This document shows, piece by piece, positions 1-13,256 of a stretch of DNA of 64,000 nucleotides. Below the pieces are notes generated by a model. The model did no database searches. It saw only the letters and a list, made by a program, of their open reading frames with translations, and was not told where the DNA came from. Positions within the stretch are counted from its first letter, which is position 1, and each line of letters begins with the position of its first letter. Origin of the DNA: Larimichthys crocea. Its lineage: Eukaryota; Chordata; Actinopteri; Sciaenidae. The translations under genes and the position numbers were made by a program. The stretch covers positions 20,109,868 to 20,173,867 of the forward strand of contig NC_040018.1 in assembly GCF_000972845.2 (NCBI RefSeq). Direction: 5' to 3'.

Positions 1-3000
1 AAAAAGGCCTCCAGGATAAGAGCGGAGCGTTCACTCGGTAGCCAAGACTATGTTCAGTGTAAACACACTGTGGTACACGCTGACACACACTTTGGTGTGA
101 TTCATCACATTACCTAAGGCCCTGTCAGGGAGGCAAATGAACAAGTCAAACATGTCAGTGCCTCGTTCAAAAGGATTACGAAGCTTATGAAATTAAATCA
201 GTTTTTACTTTTGCATGCAGCCGTGTGTCTATTTTAACGCAGAGGCAGACAGGATGTGGACGTTAAGGACAGAGAGACTGCAAGTGAGATAATTCAGATA
301 AGCTGATCCATTAATACGTGCACTGTGGCCACACAGTCACTGCAGTGGCTAGCCCTTTTTCTATTACCAAAGGCTGTCCTGCTCTGCACAAACACATACA
401 CTCACAGCTAATTTGAATGCTGTGTAAGTAGCCATAAGGCATAAAACCACTCCCATCCTCCTCTGCTCAGCCAGCACAGCTCTCTTTACTGTATGTGCCA
501 TTTGTTTATGACCACGCTTCACTGAAATGAAGCAGAGAGCACTGCTGGAGTCTTGGTAGTCTTTCCTCATTAGTGATTCGTCTGAGCTGGTGGACTGGAG
601 ACAAAAGCCAGTGACAGATGAGAAAAGAAAAAAAAAAAAAGAGTAACAGATCAAAGTCTCAGTGGGAACAAAACACTGATGAGACTGGACTACTGCTTAT
701 CAAAGACAATATGAGCTAATATACTGCAGGGCAGGGACCGGGGAGAGATGAGATATACGTCATAAGGAGAGAGACAGAAGGTCTACGCAGATATTGGAAG
801 AGACAGACGAGTAGTCTAAAAGGCAGATAGGAAACACGCGCACTTAGTTTAAAAGCCAAACAGGAAGTCATATTCACGCTGTTTTCGGTTATCTGTCTGT
901 CAAGTCAGATTTCATGCAAGAGTTTTTGTACCTTTGCAGAAACCCGAAAATAAAAAAAAGAGAGAGGAAGCAAATTAGGTTGGATTTGCATCAGCTCAGT
1001 TGATGTAAGTTGGTGTCATTTTTCTGAATGTCAGAACAGAAACAGAAAAACAGACTTATTATCAAGGCCATATGTGACCGTATGTGACTATCTGGAAGAT
1101 TCCTGGGGACAAATCTATTCCAGAAAATAATTTGAATGTCTAAAGACACTTTTGAACTGTTGTACTACAAAATTGAACAAATCGTGACTTGGCTGTGAGA
1201 GATTACTTGATTTTGTTTTGTGCTTCAAGTGGCTGCTGCAGAATCAGACTAACAAGCACACAGAAAAAATATCAGGACAGACAAGAAGAGGAGTTTATTT
1301 AATCCAATATTCAAATCAACTTAAATGTGTGACAAAAACAAGCAATTTAAAGAAGAGTAGTACACTTGTAACAGCTTTTTTCCAGTTCAAATGTTGAATG
1401 TGTAGTAAATAAATAACTGTCCACAGCTAGTTTTGAGGTTCCCCTGAGCAAGACGTTAAAGCTCCTAACTGCTCCGGTGACGTATTTTCTCAAGATGAAT
1501 GAATAATAAAACAGAACAAAGGTTTGTATAACTGGACACATTTCTTGCACAAACAATGCAGCAAGGACACCGGAGGTGTTCTTAAGATTTCTGATTTTAA
1601 ATGTTTGTTTTTTTTAAGATGCATGAATTTTTACTTCAGGACCTGCAGACTCCAGATAACAAGCACGCCAGAAGGCTGTATGTTAAAGGCATTTCCAATC
1701 AGTCTGCTGAGCTCGCTGGGGTGTGTCAGCTTAACACATAATGATATCCAGGTACGTCTGAATGGAAGCAAACGGTAAAGGTTCAACCTTGCTCATTCTG
1801 ATCAGGTACAGCACCGGATGTCCTTGATGGTAACCAACTCAAAGTAAAAACTTTTTTTCTGCACTTGTACCTTTTAGTAAGGCTGTGACGTTAACTGGAT
1901 GACCTCAAAATTGTGTTAGTGTGATGCCTAAATCGGGGCTGTGTGAATTACCGTCATCCCTGCAATTTCATGTTATTCCACTTAAATGAAAAAATATCAG
2001 AAACACAGCGTCCGATTGGTCGATGGGCTCAACCCAACGCATCAGTGGCTTCTAACAACATGCTAACAACAACAACAACTGTTTACAACATGGGAAAAAT
2101 TAAAAAAATTATCCCATTGGCGGAAAAATACATAATCAATAATCAAATCTGAACTCGAATAGACATGCATTTGTAAACTGATCTAAACCTGTGTATGTTA
2201 CACGTAGGCAATTTTAATTCATGCTATGAAAAATCCTTCAACTGTTCTGCTTCACTTGCATTAGCAGGAATCTCATCTGCATCAAACAAATGACTTCTAA
2301 TTGCTCCCCCAAGTTGCTCAACAAAATGACAAAACTGTGTCAAATCCCTTGAACTGTGCAAAGGCAGAGGAAGCAGAAACAGAAACAAAATCTAAATTTA
2401 ACTCCAGTTCAGCTGTACTCGTACTGAAAAAAGGTCATATTCTGTTGTGTGGGACTTGGAAAGAATCAAAAGCACTGAAGATGTATGCATGCTTATAATC
2501 ACCTCAAAATACAACGTGACGGAGCCGATGCCCTGTTTAATGCTACACAACATCATACTCGTCTAATTTGACTAGGCCCAGGAAGATTACGGAGGCAATA
2601 TTTATATTTTCAAAACAGTAAGAATAGTGAGACAAAATCACTTGAATCTGAGTGAGAAATCTTTGTATATACACACGTCTGCAACTTCTATAATGAATAT
2701 ACAGGATGTGAGATTACACTGACAGTTCCTCCATGCTAAATGTCCTTTCTGCAGCCCTCAGTGAGATAAATATAGACACAACTTGGTAGCTCCCGTTTTC
2801 TGTTTGTCTCTTTGTGTGTGATTTCAAAGTGCAGGTTTCTACAATCAACCATTTGAAGACTTTGTGGTGGTGTCTGCCAGATGTTTAAAAAGGGCTAATG
2901 TGGTGAATGGCTGAAGTCACACACTATGGAAGTGCTAAAAATAACTGCAAGACTGTGAGAAAAGTTCCAATGGGCACAAGTTACTTGCCTAAATGCAGAC

Positions 3001-3814
3001 ACGTATGCCATTACTGTGCTCCTTTGGTTTCTACGCACTATAGTTAGTAGGCTAAGCTAACCATTTAATGCACAAGTACCACCCTCTTCTGAAAGGAAAG
3101 CACAGACAACACACATTATCTGCAAATGACAGAATATGGCACTCCTTTAAAATCCACCAGTGGGCTTGGCTTTTGAAGGCTGCCTGATGTCCACTGTGTG
3201 GTGATACCAAGAACATATAAGCACATATCCATTTCCAAAGCATTCAAATGAACTAATAGCAAAACAGGTGGCAGATTCGAAGTGTCAGCAACCCTGGCAA
3301 TGCATTTCAACACCCTGGGAATTGTTTGCAATGCTGCCTTTTTTGTCCCATGGCCAGTTCTGCAGTCTGAACGACTATATTTGGAGACCAGCTGGTCTGC
3401 AACGCCAACTAAACTATCTCTTTTTCCTATATATCTGAAAGATTACAACTGCTTGCTTATGTTTTTCTAAAGTGTGTGCTCCAAACTCGTGTGGTTCCAA
3501 ACGTGCCGTGTGTCCTGAAAATATGCAGACCACTAACTACATCACAGCGAGCAGTCTCACCCTCAGTATGTACAGCCATGTGCTTCATGTACATATGAAT
3601 GTGTACATGAAGAATCCTGTAACACGATCTGGTAAGCGATACACTCCATGACGAGTATTCATTGACATAACTATCAATTACGATGCAAATTCTGTTAGTT
3701 TAACATTTCGTACTTGAATCATAGCATCCTGAATTGAATTTCTGAGTGTGTGACTGTATTTGCGCTAAAATCCAGTGCTTTGTCACAAGCTTACACTGTG
3801 TTTACAGCTTCCTA
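1..3814. other. no gene seen
   Basis: AT-rich non-coding DNA with short A-runs. All open frames are under 100 codons and lack family features. It may be intronic if a gene starts at the CpG-rich island at 16 kb. Confidence 0.6.
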
Positions 3815-4140
3815 GAAGGTCCAATGTGTAAGATTTGCAGAATATATCAAAGAAAATGTACTATGCATAAACGTTTTCATTAATGTATAATCACCTAAAA
3901 ATGAAAATGAGCTGTTTATATTTACAGATAGTCCTCTTCCATGGAGTCCGCCATGGCAGCGCAACTGCCATATTTCTACAGTATCCCAGAATGGACAACC
4001 TAAACACTGGGTCTAGATAGGCTGTTGTTTCACAGCAGCCATAGTTTCCTTACGCTATGAGAGGGTGAAACAAGAAGGCTGCGATCAACACACACACAGT
4101 TCTAACCCTATTTGAACTATGTAGAGCCGAGTGTTTCTAA
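3815..4140. mobile_element. degenerate copy of a common percomorph interspersed repeat
   Basis: It opens AAGGTCCAATGTGTAAGATT and contains GTCCTCTTCCATGGAGTCCG and TTTCTACAGTATCCCAGAAT further on. These phrases belong to a short non-coding repeat I know from many percomorph genomes. The copy is diverged. The family name is not asserted. Confidence 0.5.
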
Positions 4141-5881
4141 TATCATGCCGCAGGGATTTTCTTGATTGCTCATACTGCACATTATTATTGTAACCCCCGA
4201 GTACTGTTTATATAGATCTGAGCTGGTGTTCTGTTTTTGTTTTTTGTTCCTTTTTCTTTTCGATTTGCTTTTATTTACTTGTTTGTTTTGTTTTTCATTA
4301 CTGTGAATAATATTGTGTCCTTCAAATGTAAATTGAGGGAAAAATTAATAAAAATATTGTTTAAAAAAAAACAAAAAACACACACACACATTTCTGAGGT
4401 AAGCTGTTTAAAACAATCAAAGGACCAAACATTGCTATCGTCTAGTATTTTTTTGTTCCTCAAAATGATGTTGAAGGGCAGAAGAAAAAGAAAAGTCACC
4501 GTTTTTGACACCAAACCAAGGAGAAGTCTGGTGTTTATTTATGCAGTCAGCTGTCCTAGCAAATGCGTTGTCATGACTTTAAGCATATCGTGTGCTGAAG
4601 CTGTCATGTCAAAAATATGTAACAGGCAAGTGATGCCCAAAAGTGAATTAATTTTAATTACAGCTGATACATTTTTAGCAGGCAGACGGTCACAAGCTAC
4701 AAACAAGTAGCTGAACATAACATTTTAATGATATAATGTTTAGCAAATGTTCTGCCTTCAATGATAAATTCAGATAACACGTCCACACCTATGGGGGTGT
4801 TAAATGTTTCAATATAGTTACAGAAACTGCAAATGGATTTCATTTAATTCGTTAATTAACTGAGCAGTGGTGCTGTGGCACTGTCTTTGAGACAATCCTT
4901 ACGTCCCAATAATGTAAAATGAGTAAAGGACAGACCTGACTGACCTGAGACCGCTGCAGAACAGTGATCAATGATCACAACTGTTGACCAGGGAAGAAAG
5001 GGAGGAGGGGGAAAAAAAAGGGACAAGTGTTACCAAGGCAACAGAGACCTTGTGTTAAACATTCCCGTCACGGTGTTTGAAGAGTGTCTGTGTGTAGGAA
5101 TGAGCTGCACTTATCTGCGTCTTTGTGCGTGACAGTGAGCTTGACGAGAAAAGAGTTTGAAGACAGTTCAAGTGCTCGGCCGGGGTGTGCGTGGCGTGCA
5201 CCGGGTATATACAGCATATGATTGTTTTGTGTTATAGCACGCCTGAAAGTATACCATGTCCTTGTATTTCACACTCAGACCGTCTGTTGTGTCTGTTAAG
5301 CTGTTGGTAATCACACTCGCCTTGTGTGTGCGTGTGTGTATTTTTTTTTCCCAAGTGTGCCTGAGTCTTTGTGTCTCTCTTCTGTGGCAAAGCAGCAGAG
5401 GATTATTGCTAAATTTCAATTGTCATAACAGGGTCAGCTGTGTTTCCAGTGAGTTTTTGAAACACAAATCACACGTCACTGCCAGCTCACCTTTCCTGTT
5501 TTTGTCTGCCCTGTGTTACAGCATTGAAATACACTGGAAGCGCCGGGGAAGTCTGCCAAGAAACTGGTATGTTTTTGCCGGAGTACTGTAAAAAAACGGC
5601 AAGGATCGCTGTGAAGAGTAAAGAGCTGATTCGGTTTGATGTGCTGAAATGAAACACGTCACATTTGTTTTAAATGTCTGATAACAGGCTGGGGGACACT
5701 GATCTTTAAATTCTACTATTAAGTTAGCTATCAGCAAAGCAAACAAACTTTGGACTGTACCACGAAGTTTAGTTGTAGTCAAGGTTTCTGATGTTGTGTT
5801 TGAGTCTCAAAACTTTTCCAGCTTCCTGCCACCTGATTAACTGAAGCGTTACTTCCAAACTATGAACTTTGAGTCTATGAG

Positions 5882-5909
<28 letters not shown>
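5882..5909. repeat. (GT)n microsatellite
   Basis: Fourteen GT units. Confidence 0.95.
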
Positions 5910-5914
<5 letters not shown>

Positions 5915-8520
5915 TCCTACTCTGCAACACAAAAGGGGCAGATTCACGGCACACTTAGCAACACGCCCTGATTGGCTGAGAGGCGTCAGTACAGTTCAAG
6001 CTGAGGAGAACCCTTCTTCTGTTTTGTGAACTCAGCTGCTATTATTCTCCCACTGCCAGCAAACAATTCACACACACTCGACCCAGACTGACACACCACC
6101 TTGCCCTCTCTCTGGCTCTCTCTCTCACACCCATCATTGTCAGCCATAAACAGAGCTGTTGTTTGGACGCTGCGCAACTCGCATACAAGTGAAGTCACAT
6201 GGGAAACAAGCTGTGAGCCTCTGGAGAAGAAAAAAAAAAAACTTTTCATCATGATTCATCATGAGGTGTAACCACTTGACAGACAAAACTCGTCTCAGCT
6301 GATGTGGAAAAACTTGATTTCAGAGAGTTGCTGTCAATTACCAATCTTTGCTTGTTGAAATGTCCATGTCTCTGCTTTATATATAATCTTTTTGATAAGC
6401 AGACAAATTCCTGTACATCTTTTGCACATGACTACTGAGGGGGGAAAAAAAGGCATATTTTCTCATACAGCTGAATATGCAGCATTAGTAGGTCATCTAC
6501 TTTACACCCACGCTTACTGCAGCAAACTTTTGTTGAGTTCATGCACACGAATCCCTCTTTAAAATCACAGCTTCTTTGCAGTATTAGGTCACTACTGTGT
6601 AATGAAAGCACCAGTAACAATGGTCGCCTCTCACAGTTAGGTAAGCGAGGAGTGCAAAAGAGTCTGTAGGATTTTACTGCAGCCGCACACTATGTCAGCT
6701 GATTTCAGTAAGTAGCACACCTTTAACCATATAGGAGCGTCAAAATGAGGTGATATTGCAGATACCTGCATACTCTCTGCAAGCTACTGACAGCAAAGAT
6801 GTCAATTTTAAATTCCCAACCCTGCTGGGATGTTCTTGGTTAGGAATGAAATGCAGTGTGCTCGCTTCATCTTCAAGGACCATAGCAACTGAAGTCCTTG
6901 AGAAAGGTACTTAAACCCCCCTATTATTCAGATGAGTTGCTCGGTGGCTAAAAGAAGAAGACTTGCTGCACTGGGCAGCTTCCAGGTGTAAATGCATTAG
7001 GCTGAGTAAATGCAAGCAGAGTGGAGCTGAAAAAAATAATTATATATGCTGTAAACTTTCCTGAGATAAAAAAAAGACACACTGAATACTAATATAAGGA
7101 TTCATAAACACTAAAACAATGAGGTAGGCATAGTTGTAGATATTGAAGTATACATCATGCGCTTGTGACATTTACTTGTTTTATCACACCTCTCTCTCCT
7201 GATCTCCCTCTCATCTTTCCTGAAATGCCAGAGGGATCATCTTCAGAAGTAGTGACCTAAGGCTTGTTGTACCCTCTGCAATGCCCTTTCTGACCTCACT
7301 TACATACACTGTAGCCAGGCCGCCCAGAGCCCGTTATTCAGGCAAGAGTGGTCCTCTGCAAACTCATTGTCTGACTAATACCGGTTATGTAATATGGAAT
7401 GGAGTGAGTACTGGGCAAGGTGAGCAAAGTGGGATTTACAAAGCCTCGGTACAGCTGATTTAACCTTAATAATGTACACTATAGCTACAGACTTTCATTT
7501 TAGATTGAATGATTTTATAGAGATGTCACGATGTCGTGAGGGCGCAATATTATATCAGGTACACTGGCAAGAAGGCGACAACAACGTGATGAGTCTGAGG
7601 ATGACAACGTTAAAGCTGATAATTTTATCCTCTTATTTTTAGTCACTTACTTATTTGTAGGCTGCTAGATTTAACCGTGTGCACAGATGGGGTCTCCCCG
7701 ACCAAATCTTATCTCCTCTAAAGGCAGCATCATCGGACACTTAATCTTTACTATAGCAGTTTCAATTTCAGCAAGCTGACTGCTGGTAGCTACAGGACAC
7801 TGGGGCAGTAGGACAATCCAGCTTTTCTGTGTAACCGGAGCCACCCTGTCCAACATGAATGCACGGGCCTTTGACCTATCCTCTGCTCCCCATGCCAATT
7901 TCAAGAAAGGGGAGTCTGAATTGAGCAACCAGAGCAGTGTAGCTCAGAGGCCAACGAGAAAAGTGTGTCAGTTGTGGTGCAGGCAGATCAAGGTGGTCAG
8001 TGACTGGATCTAACCGCTCGGGACAGAGAAGCATAAGGCCAGACACAGCTTGGGGGAAAAAAACAACAAAAAAAACTTTGTTATTCTTGGTTACGCTATA
8101 ACGAATGATTCATCCGCCACAAAAAGGCCAACGGCCCTGTGCCTACTTGTATTTATCATTTACTGTAGCACCTTCACCTTAAAGTTCACAAGCTTTGCGC
8201 CAAAATTCAACAGCGGCATTCATTAACCGCACATGAAAAGCATAAAACCTGACCGCTTAAAATCAGCTGAGTCAGGGGGAAAAGAAGGACATTAGAGACC
8301 GACTGTCAACTGGTTTGTAGTGAGGATGAAGCAGTGCTGGGGGTGATGGGGGAACTGCCGGCTGTCGGCCTGAAAACGACAAGATGAGACAATGGAGAGA
8401 AGGAAAGGGGATAGTTGGGATGAGTCTCAAATGAACTTAACCTCACACTGCTGTTAATAAACAATGTGCTTCACGCTGCCACGATGAGCCCCTGAGGTAC
8501 TCTGCGTTAACAAACTGGGG

Positions 8521-8548
<28 letters not shown>
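8521..8548. repeat. (GT)n microsatellite
   Basis: Fourteen GT units. Confidence 0.95.
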
Positions 8549-8554
<6 letters not shown>

Positions 8555-11500
8555 AACCATGATGCTATTACTTTAAAGGAATAGCTCACATTAGAGATTT
8601 ATGGACATTAACTGAAAGATATTAGATGTCTCTTGATTAATCAGTATTAGTGATATCCCTCAGTATGAAAGCACATGAACATTTCTTAAGATTCTTCAAC
8701 CAGTTTTCTTTTTTGTCCCCCCTTTTCTCTCTCCATACTGTTATCAGACACTGAGACTCTTAATAATCTATTATGGTACTTTTTAGGGTTGGGAGACCTG
8801 ACCAAGATTTTTGTCATTTTTATTTTGCCTCTAAAGAATGAGTGACAACCACAGAGTATCAGAGAGCACCAAGTATGGAAAAACAGCTGCAGGGTCAGAA
8901 TGTTTTCACGTTGAACTTCGGTAGATTAAGGATTTGTTGCTGATTGTTGGAACAGTGGAAAGAAGACGGCTGATGGCTTTGGTGCCGTTTTTTGTGTCTG
9001 TCGCCTGAATGTGTTTTACAATGAGCGGACAAGCTGAGCTGAAGCAGAAATTCAGAAGTACGGTTGTATTTTTGTTTAATAAAAGGAAATTGTGTAAGAA
9101 TACTTCCTTTCTTAACAATCTGTGTAGGGTGAGGGGTTCATTTATTTTTTTGCAACAAAGCAAACATGCCCAGCTTAAACTCAGGGGTACACAAACACAC
9201 ACTCACACCTGCTCAAATACATCTGCAGTTGTTGGTTGTTGGGCTTACGACGGCCAGATGTAAAAATTTAAAACATATCCTCTAACCTGAGCACTTTTAG
9301 CGCTACACCACACAGTATGGAAACACAGATGAGATGTGTGTGTTGGGTGTCGGTCAGGTGTATGAACCTGATTAGAGTGCCGGTGGCTTACATAACACTG
9401 TACGGTGTCTGGTAACAGACCTTAACAGATGAAGAGGATCCCAGCCTCTTCAGTGTCAATCTAGACTGTCTGTCAAGAGTAACATTAACCTCCTGTAGCA
9501 AATCAGTGAAGTCTGACAAAGAACTAGTTTATTTATTTAAGTTCTACTTTATTGGGTTTTTTTACACTTATGTTAAAAAGGGAAAAGTTATCTATCATGA
9601 CTAACTGAAGATGTCAAAACATTTTTTTACTTTTATCAAAGTAGTGCTGTTCTTTTTTTATGCTTCTCTTCAGTAACTGAAGCATTACAATGTACTGTAT
9701 ACACATAATTCATGATTCACAACTAGAATATTTATTTAGCAAATAAACAAATAACAAATAAACCCTGTCAGGGGTGACTTAGTCACACTGCGTCAAATGC
9801 ACATTTCCCAGACATGACATGGACTGAAGAATATTTGTTTTATTTTTAAGGAAGATGACTTAAAACACCGTAGGCACGCTCAGAAAGCAGCGCTGGTATG
9901 TGTATCGGCCACTTTTTCATAGCAATATACAGCATCTGCAAAAGAAATCAACGTGAGGATACCAACAAATCTGTTGGGTCATACTTATGCCTAGTTCCTT
10001 CTTGTGTTTTGGATAGTAAGTCAACTTAGCTCTATTTATGTCAATATTCTTTTTGTCTAGATATTACAATCACATAGTGGTGGTGGGGGGGTTAAGTACA
10101 GAGGTGTTACAGTAGCTGAAGTGATGTGACTCAGAGGACAGGAGAGAAAATGAAAGAGGGGGGTTGAGGAAGATAGGATACATAAAAAAAGACCAGTGGA
10201 GCAAGAAGTGAGAAAGTTGATTCATAAAGGTCAGAGAGAATTTCCTTGTGCAAGGTCTTACCACAAACATCCCGCAGAATAACAATAATCACACTAACAT
10301 GCACCTTCGTCAACACTGTTGGCAGTAACAAGATGGTTGCTGAGTTACAACAATAACAGACATGGTGGAAGCATGACAAAGGCATAATCCAAACATCCGT
10401 GCCAGGCATGAGTGCTTTTTTTTCCCCTTTAGTTTGTGGTTTCTCAGCAAGGCATGCTGGTACCACAGATCATAGATCTACTTATGTCACATAATTAATC
10501 CTAGAGTGGAAGAGCGGCTGCCCGATAGAGGACAAGTTAATGAGTCTTAGCCACTTTGTGTACATTTAAGGAAACGGTTGGACATTTTACTTACCCAGTT
10601 AATTAATGTGTTCTGCGTTAATCTAAAAGAAACACGTTGCCTTTTAACATCTTAGCTACTTTAAGACAAACTGAATGTGCCAAAGACAGACAGAGATAAA
10701 CACAAAAAAAAAAAAAAGACACTGTCCCCACCACAACACCACCCCTACCAAGAGAAAACCACCAGGCCCAGATGGCTCTTCCTGTTCCTGCAGAGCTGGC
10801 TGCTGGTTGGCTATGAGGAGCCGTGGGGCGGGAGGATGTGACGACCTCACAAGCAAATGACATCACTTGCTCAGTGGCACCCTGGCAGCTGAAATATGAC
10901 CCCATGCTGCTACTTTCAACCTTGGTCAGTTCAGCACGATGTCTGGATGGTTTATTTTTGTTAGCATATAGATTGTTAACACAGAGCCTTAATGAGTAGT
11001 TGTACTAAATATACACGCCTGCTGTGTGTGCACAGAGCTCACTATTGACTCTAAGCATTAAGCTTATACTGTATAGGGTAACAGTACACTTGTGTTTGTG
11101 TCCTAATATGACATAAATGTTCCAGCATTATGTAAGAGCATTGCTTAACTGGGAGGACTGGGTGCCTCCAATCCCCTGCAGTGGCTAGGCAGGGCAAGTC
11201 TAGGCTACTTACAGTCAAACCTGTCACAACAGCTTTGATTTAGGCTGATTACTCCAGGGATGGCAGGATAGTAACTCACAGCTGAATGTCTACCCAGTAT
11301 TGGTATTCATTGTGAAAGGCAATCTCTGAATCTCACTGTACAACGGCGAGTACAATATCCTTGTTTGGTGCAGCTCAGTCAGCAAAATAGCAGCTGAATT
11401 AAAAACAAACGTCGACCTAAAGTTGTTGATAAAATAAACACCTACTAGAAGATTGTGTGAGTGGAAACAGTCTCAAAGAAATCCAAAGTTACGGTTTTTA

Positions 11501-12757
11501 ATGTTTCTGTTTCTGTGTACTTGCTTTCCAATGGTGATACGCGTAATATGTCATGATAAGTGACAGGATGAGTTTTGGATTTATACACAGAAAGACATAT
11601 GTTGAAGCTTCCTTCTTCCTTCTTCCACACAGGTGCTGTACCTACTGTCGCTCAGTGAGAGTGTACACCCTGATCGGCTGTAATCTGGCTGAGTGCACGG
11701 GAGAGAGCAGCCAGTAAAGTTGGGTGGGGGTGGGTGGGTGGTTGGACTTGTAGTCAAGTCCTCCTTAAAGGACTAACGGCTTCAAACAGGAAGCACCACC
11801 AAACAAACGCACCACATAACATAACAGAGATCAGGAGCACAGAGCTGAGACTTGCCAGCTGACTGAGTCTCTCCAACATGACTAACTCTGAGGTCATCTC
11901 TGTGTATGTTGTTCAATGCGTGTCTGAAAGGAGGAGTGGATGAGAGCACATAAAGGGAGGAGGCAGTCAGTCACCATTCTTAGCCGTTTGCTCACATATT
12001 TCGCCACACGGCTTCACAGCAGCATCTAATGCAGAGTTTTTCTTTATTCATAATGTCCCTTTAGGGATTCGGTTGTGAAAAGGATCACAGTCGAGTGAAA
12101 ACAGCCTTTTTTTAATGATACAAACTATTCCAATTTGGTTTTTCAATAAATCTTCCCTTCTACATGTGGAGACAACACACTAAAACAAAATGATGATGTC
12201 TTTAAGGATACAAATAAAACCCAACTCAAACCACGCTTCAACTGAAACAGCCTGAAACCCGATACGACAGGCCACGTTTTCCCCGGTGGGTGTAAACAGG
12301 TCCTGAATTTTCCATAGCTGCTCTTTATGGGACGTGTAAAAGGTGTCAGTTGAGCCACATGGTTCAACGGTACAGCGCTTATTAGGGCCAACAGCAATCT
12401 GTTGCGTACTCTTTGCCACACACACCATACTGACTCACAGGAAAAACAAGGGGGTCAAATGACTCTGGTTAGGCCCCTGAGCAGAGCACCCCCCCTCCTT
12501 CTCCTTTTATAACAAAAGCATGGTTCACAAAACGCCACAAAGAGATTTTGCACAGACATGAAGGAAATTCAGCTCATCTGAAGTCTAAATTCTGTTTCGA
12601 TGAGGCGCCATGCTGCAATTGTGATACACAAATCCGCTGAGAAAGGCTTCCCAACTGATACCAGTTTTGTTTTTCAGTATAATCTAAGACTCTGACCAGA
12701 CATCACTTCTTAAGCTATGTGGAGACATTCATACTTTCTAATTATGTTGTTCTAGAT

Positions 12758-12905
12758 CAGGGATGTCCAAAGGGTTATTCATTTTTATAATACATTTTTA
12801 ATGGCCTGTATGGCTGGAAGAGTTTTTCAGGCTTTTTTTGGTTGACGTAATGAAGCATTATATAAGAGCTGGCCCTCTTTAAAAAAAAAAGTTTGGACAC
12901 CCCTG
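12758..12905. mobile_element. hAT-type MITE with intact target site duplication
   Basis: A 148-bp non-coding element with terminal inverted repeats CAGGGATGTCCAAA (left) and CAGGGGTGTCCAAA (right, reverse complement), 13 of 14 matching. It is flanked by perfect 8-bp direct repeats TTCTAGAT at 12750-12757 and 12906-12913. The 8-bp duplication and CAGGG-type ends are typical of hAT transposons. With no room for a transposase, it is non-autonomous. Confidence 0.85.
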
Positions 12906-13215
12906 TTCTAGATGCTTTCATAATTGTGTTGTGACAGCAGTGACTAAGACACAGCACTTAATTTGGATTGGTCACATCAGCCATCAGCATATTTAGCTCA
13001 TGACTTCTCATGGATGTATGCGCGCTTACCTGCATGACTGTGACTACAAAGCAAAAGAATATTACAGGAAACGCAAAACTTGTTTTAAATGACATTACTG
13101 TGAAGACATAATTGAACTATTTTCATCCAAAACAAGTATCGAGGTAGTATAAAATGCTTCTAAAATTAAATCAAAGCTATGTATATTTCAGAGATACTAC
13201 CCAAGGGAGCATACG

Positions 13216-13256
13216 TACCACCGGTGGTACATGTACCACAGTTTGAGAACCAGTGG
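13216..13256. mobile_element. fragment of a hAT-like repeat end, with palindrome
   Basis: It contains the perfect palindrome GTACCACCGGTGGTAC (13216-13231). Its reverse complement then reads CCACTGGTTCTCAAACTGTG, which resembles the CAGTGGTTCTCAAAC terminus of vertebrate hAT repeats. No partner end was identified. Confidence 0.45.

Larger units (their letters stand above)
4141..12749. other. no gene seen
   Basis: Non-coding sequence with two GT repeats and scattered A- or T-runs. The longest frame (4237-4710, 157 codons) is Phe/Lys-rich over T-rich DNA and looks like chance. The frame at 7928-7671 (85 codons) has ordinary protein-like composition but no recognisable family or splice context. 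Confidence 0.55.
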
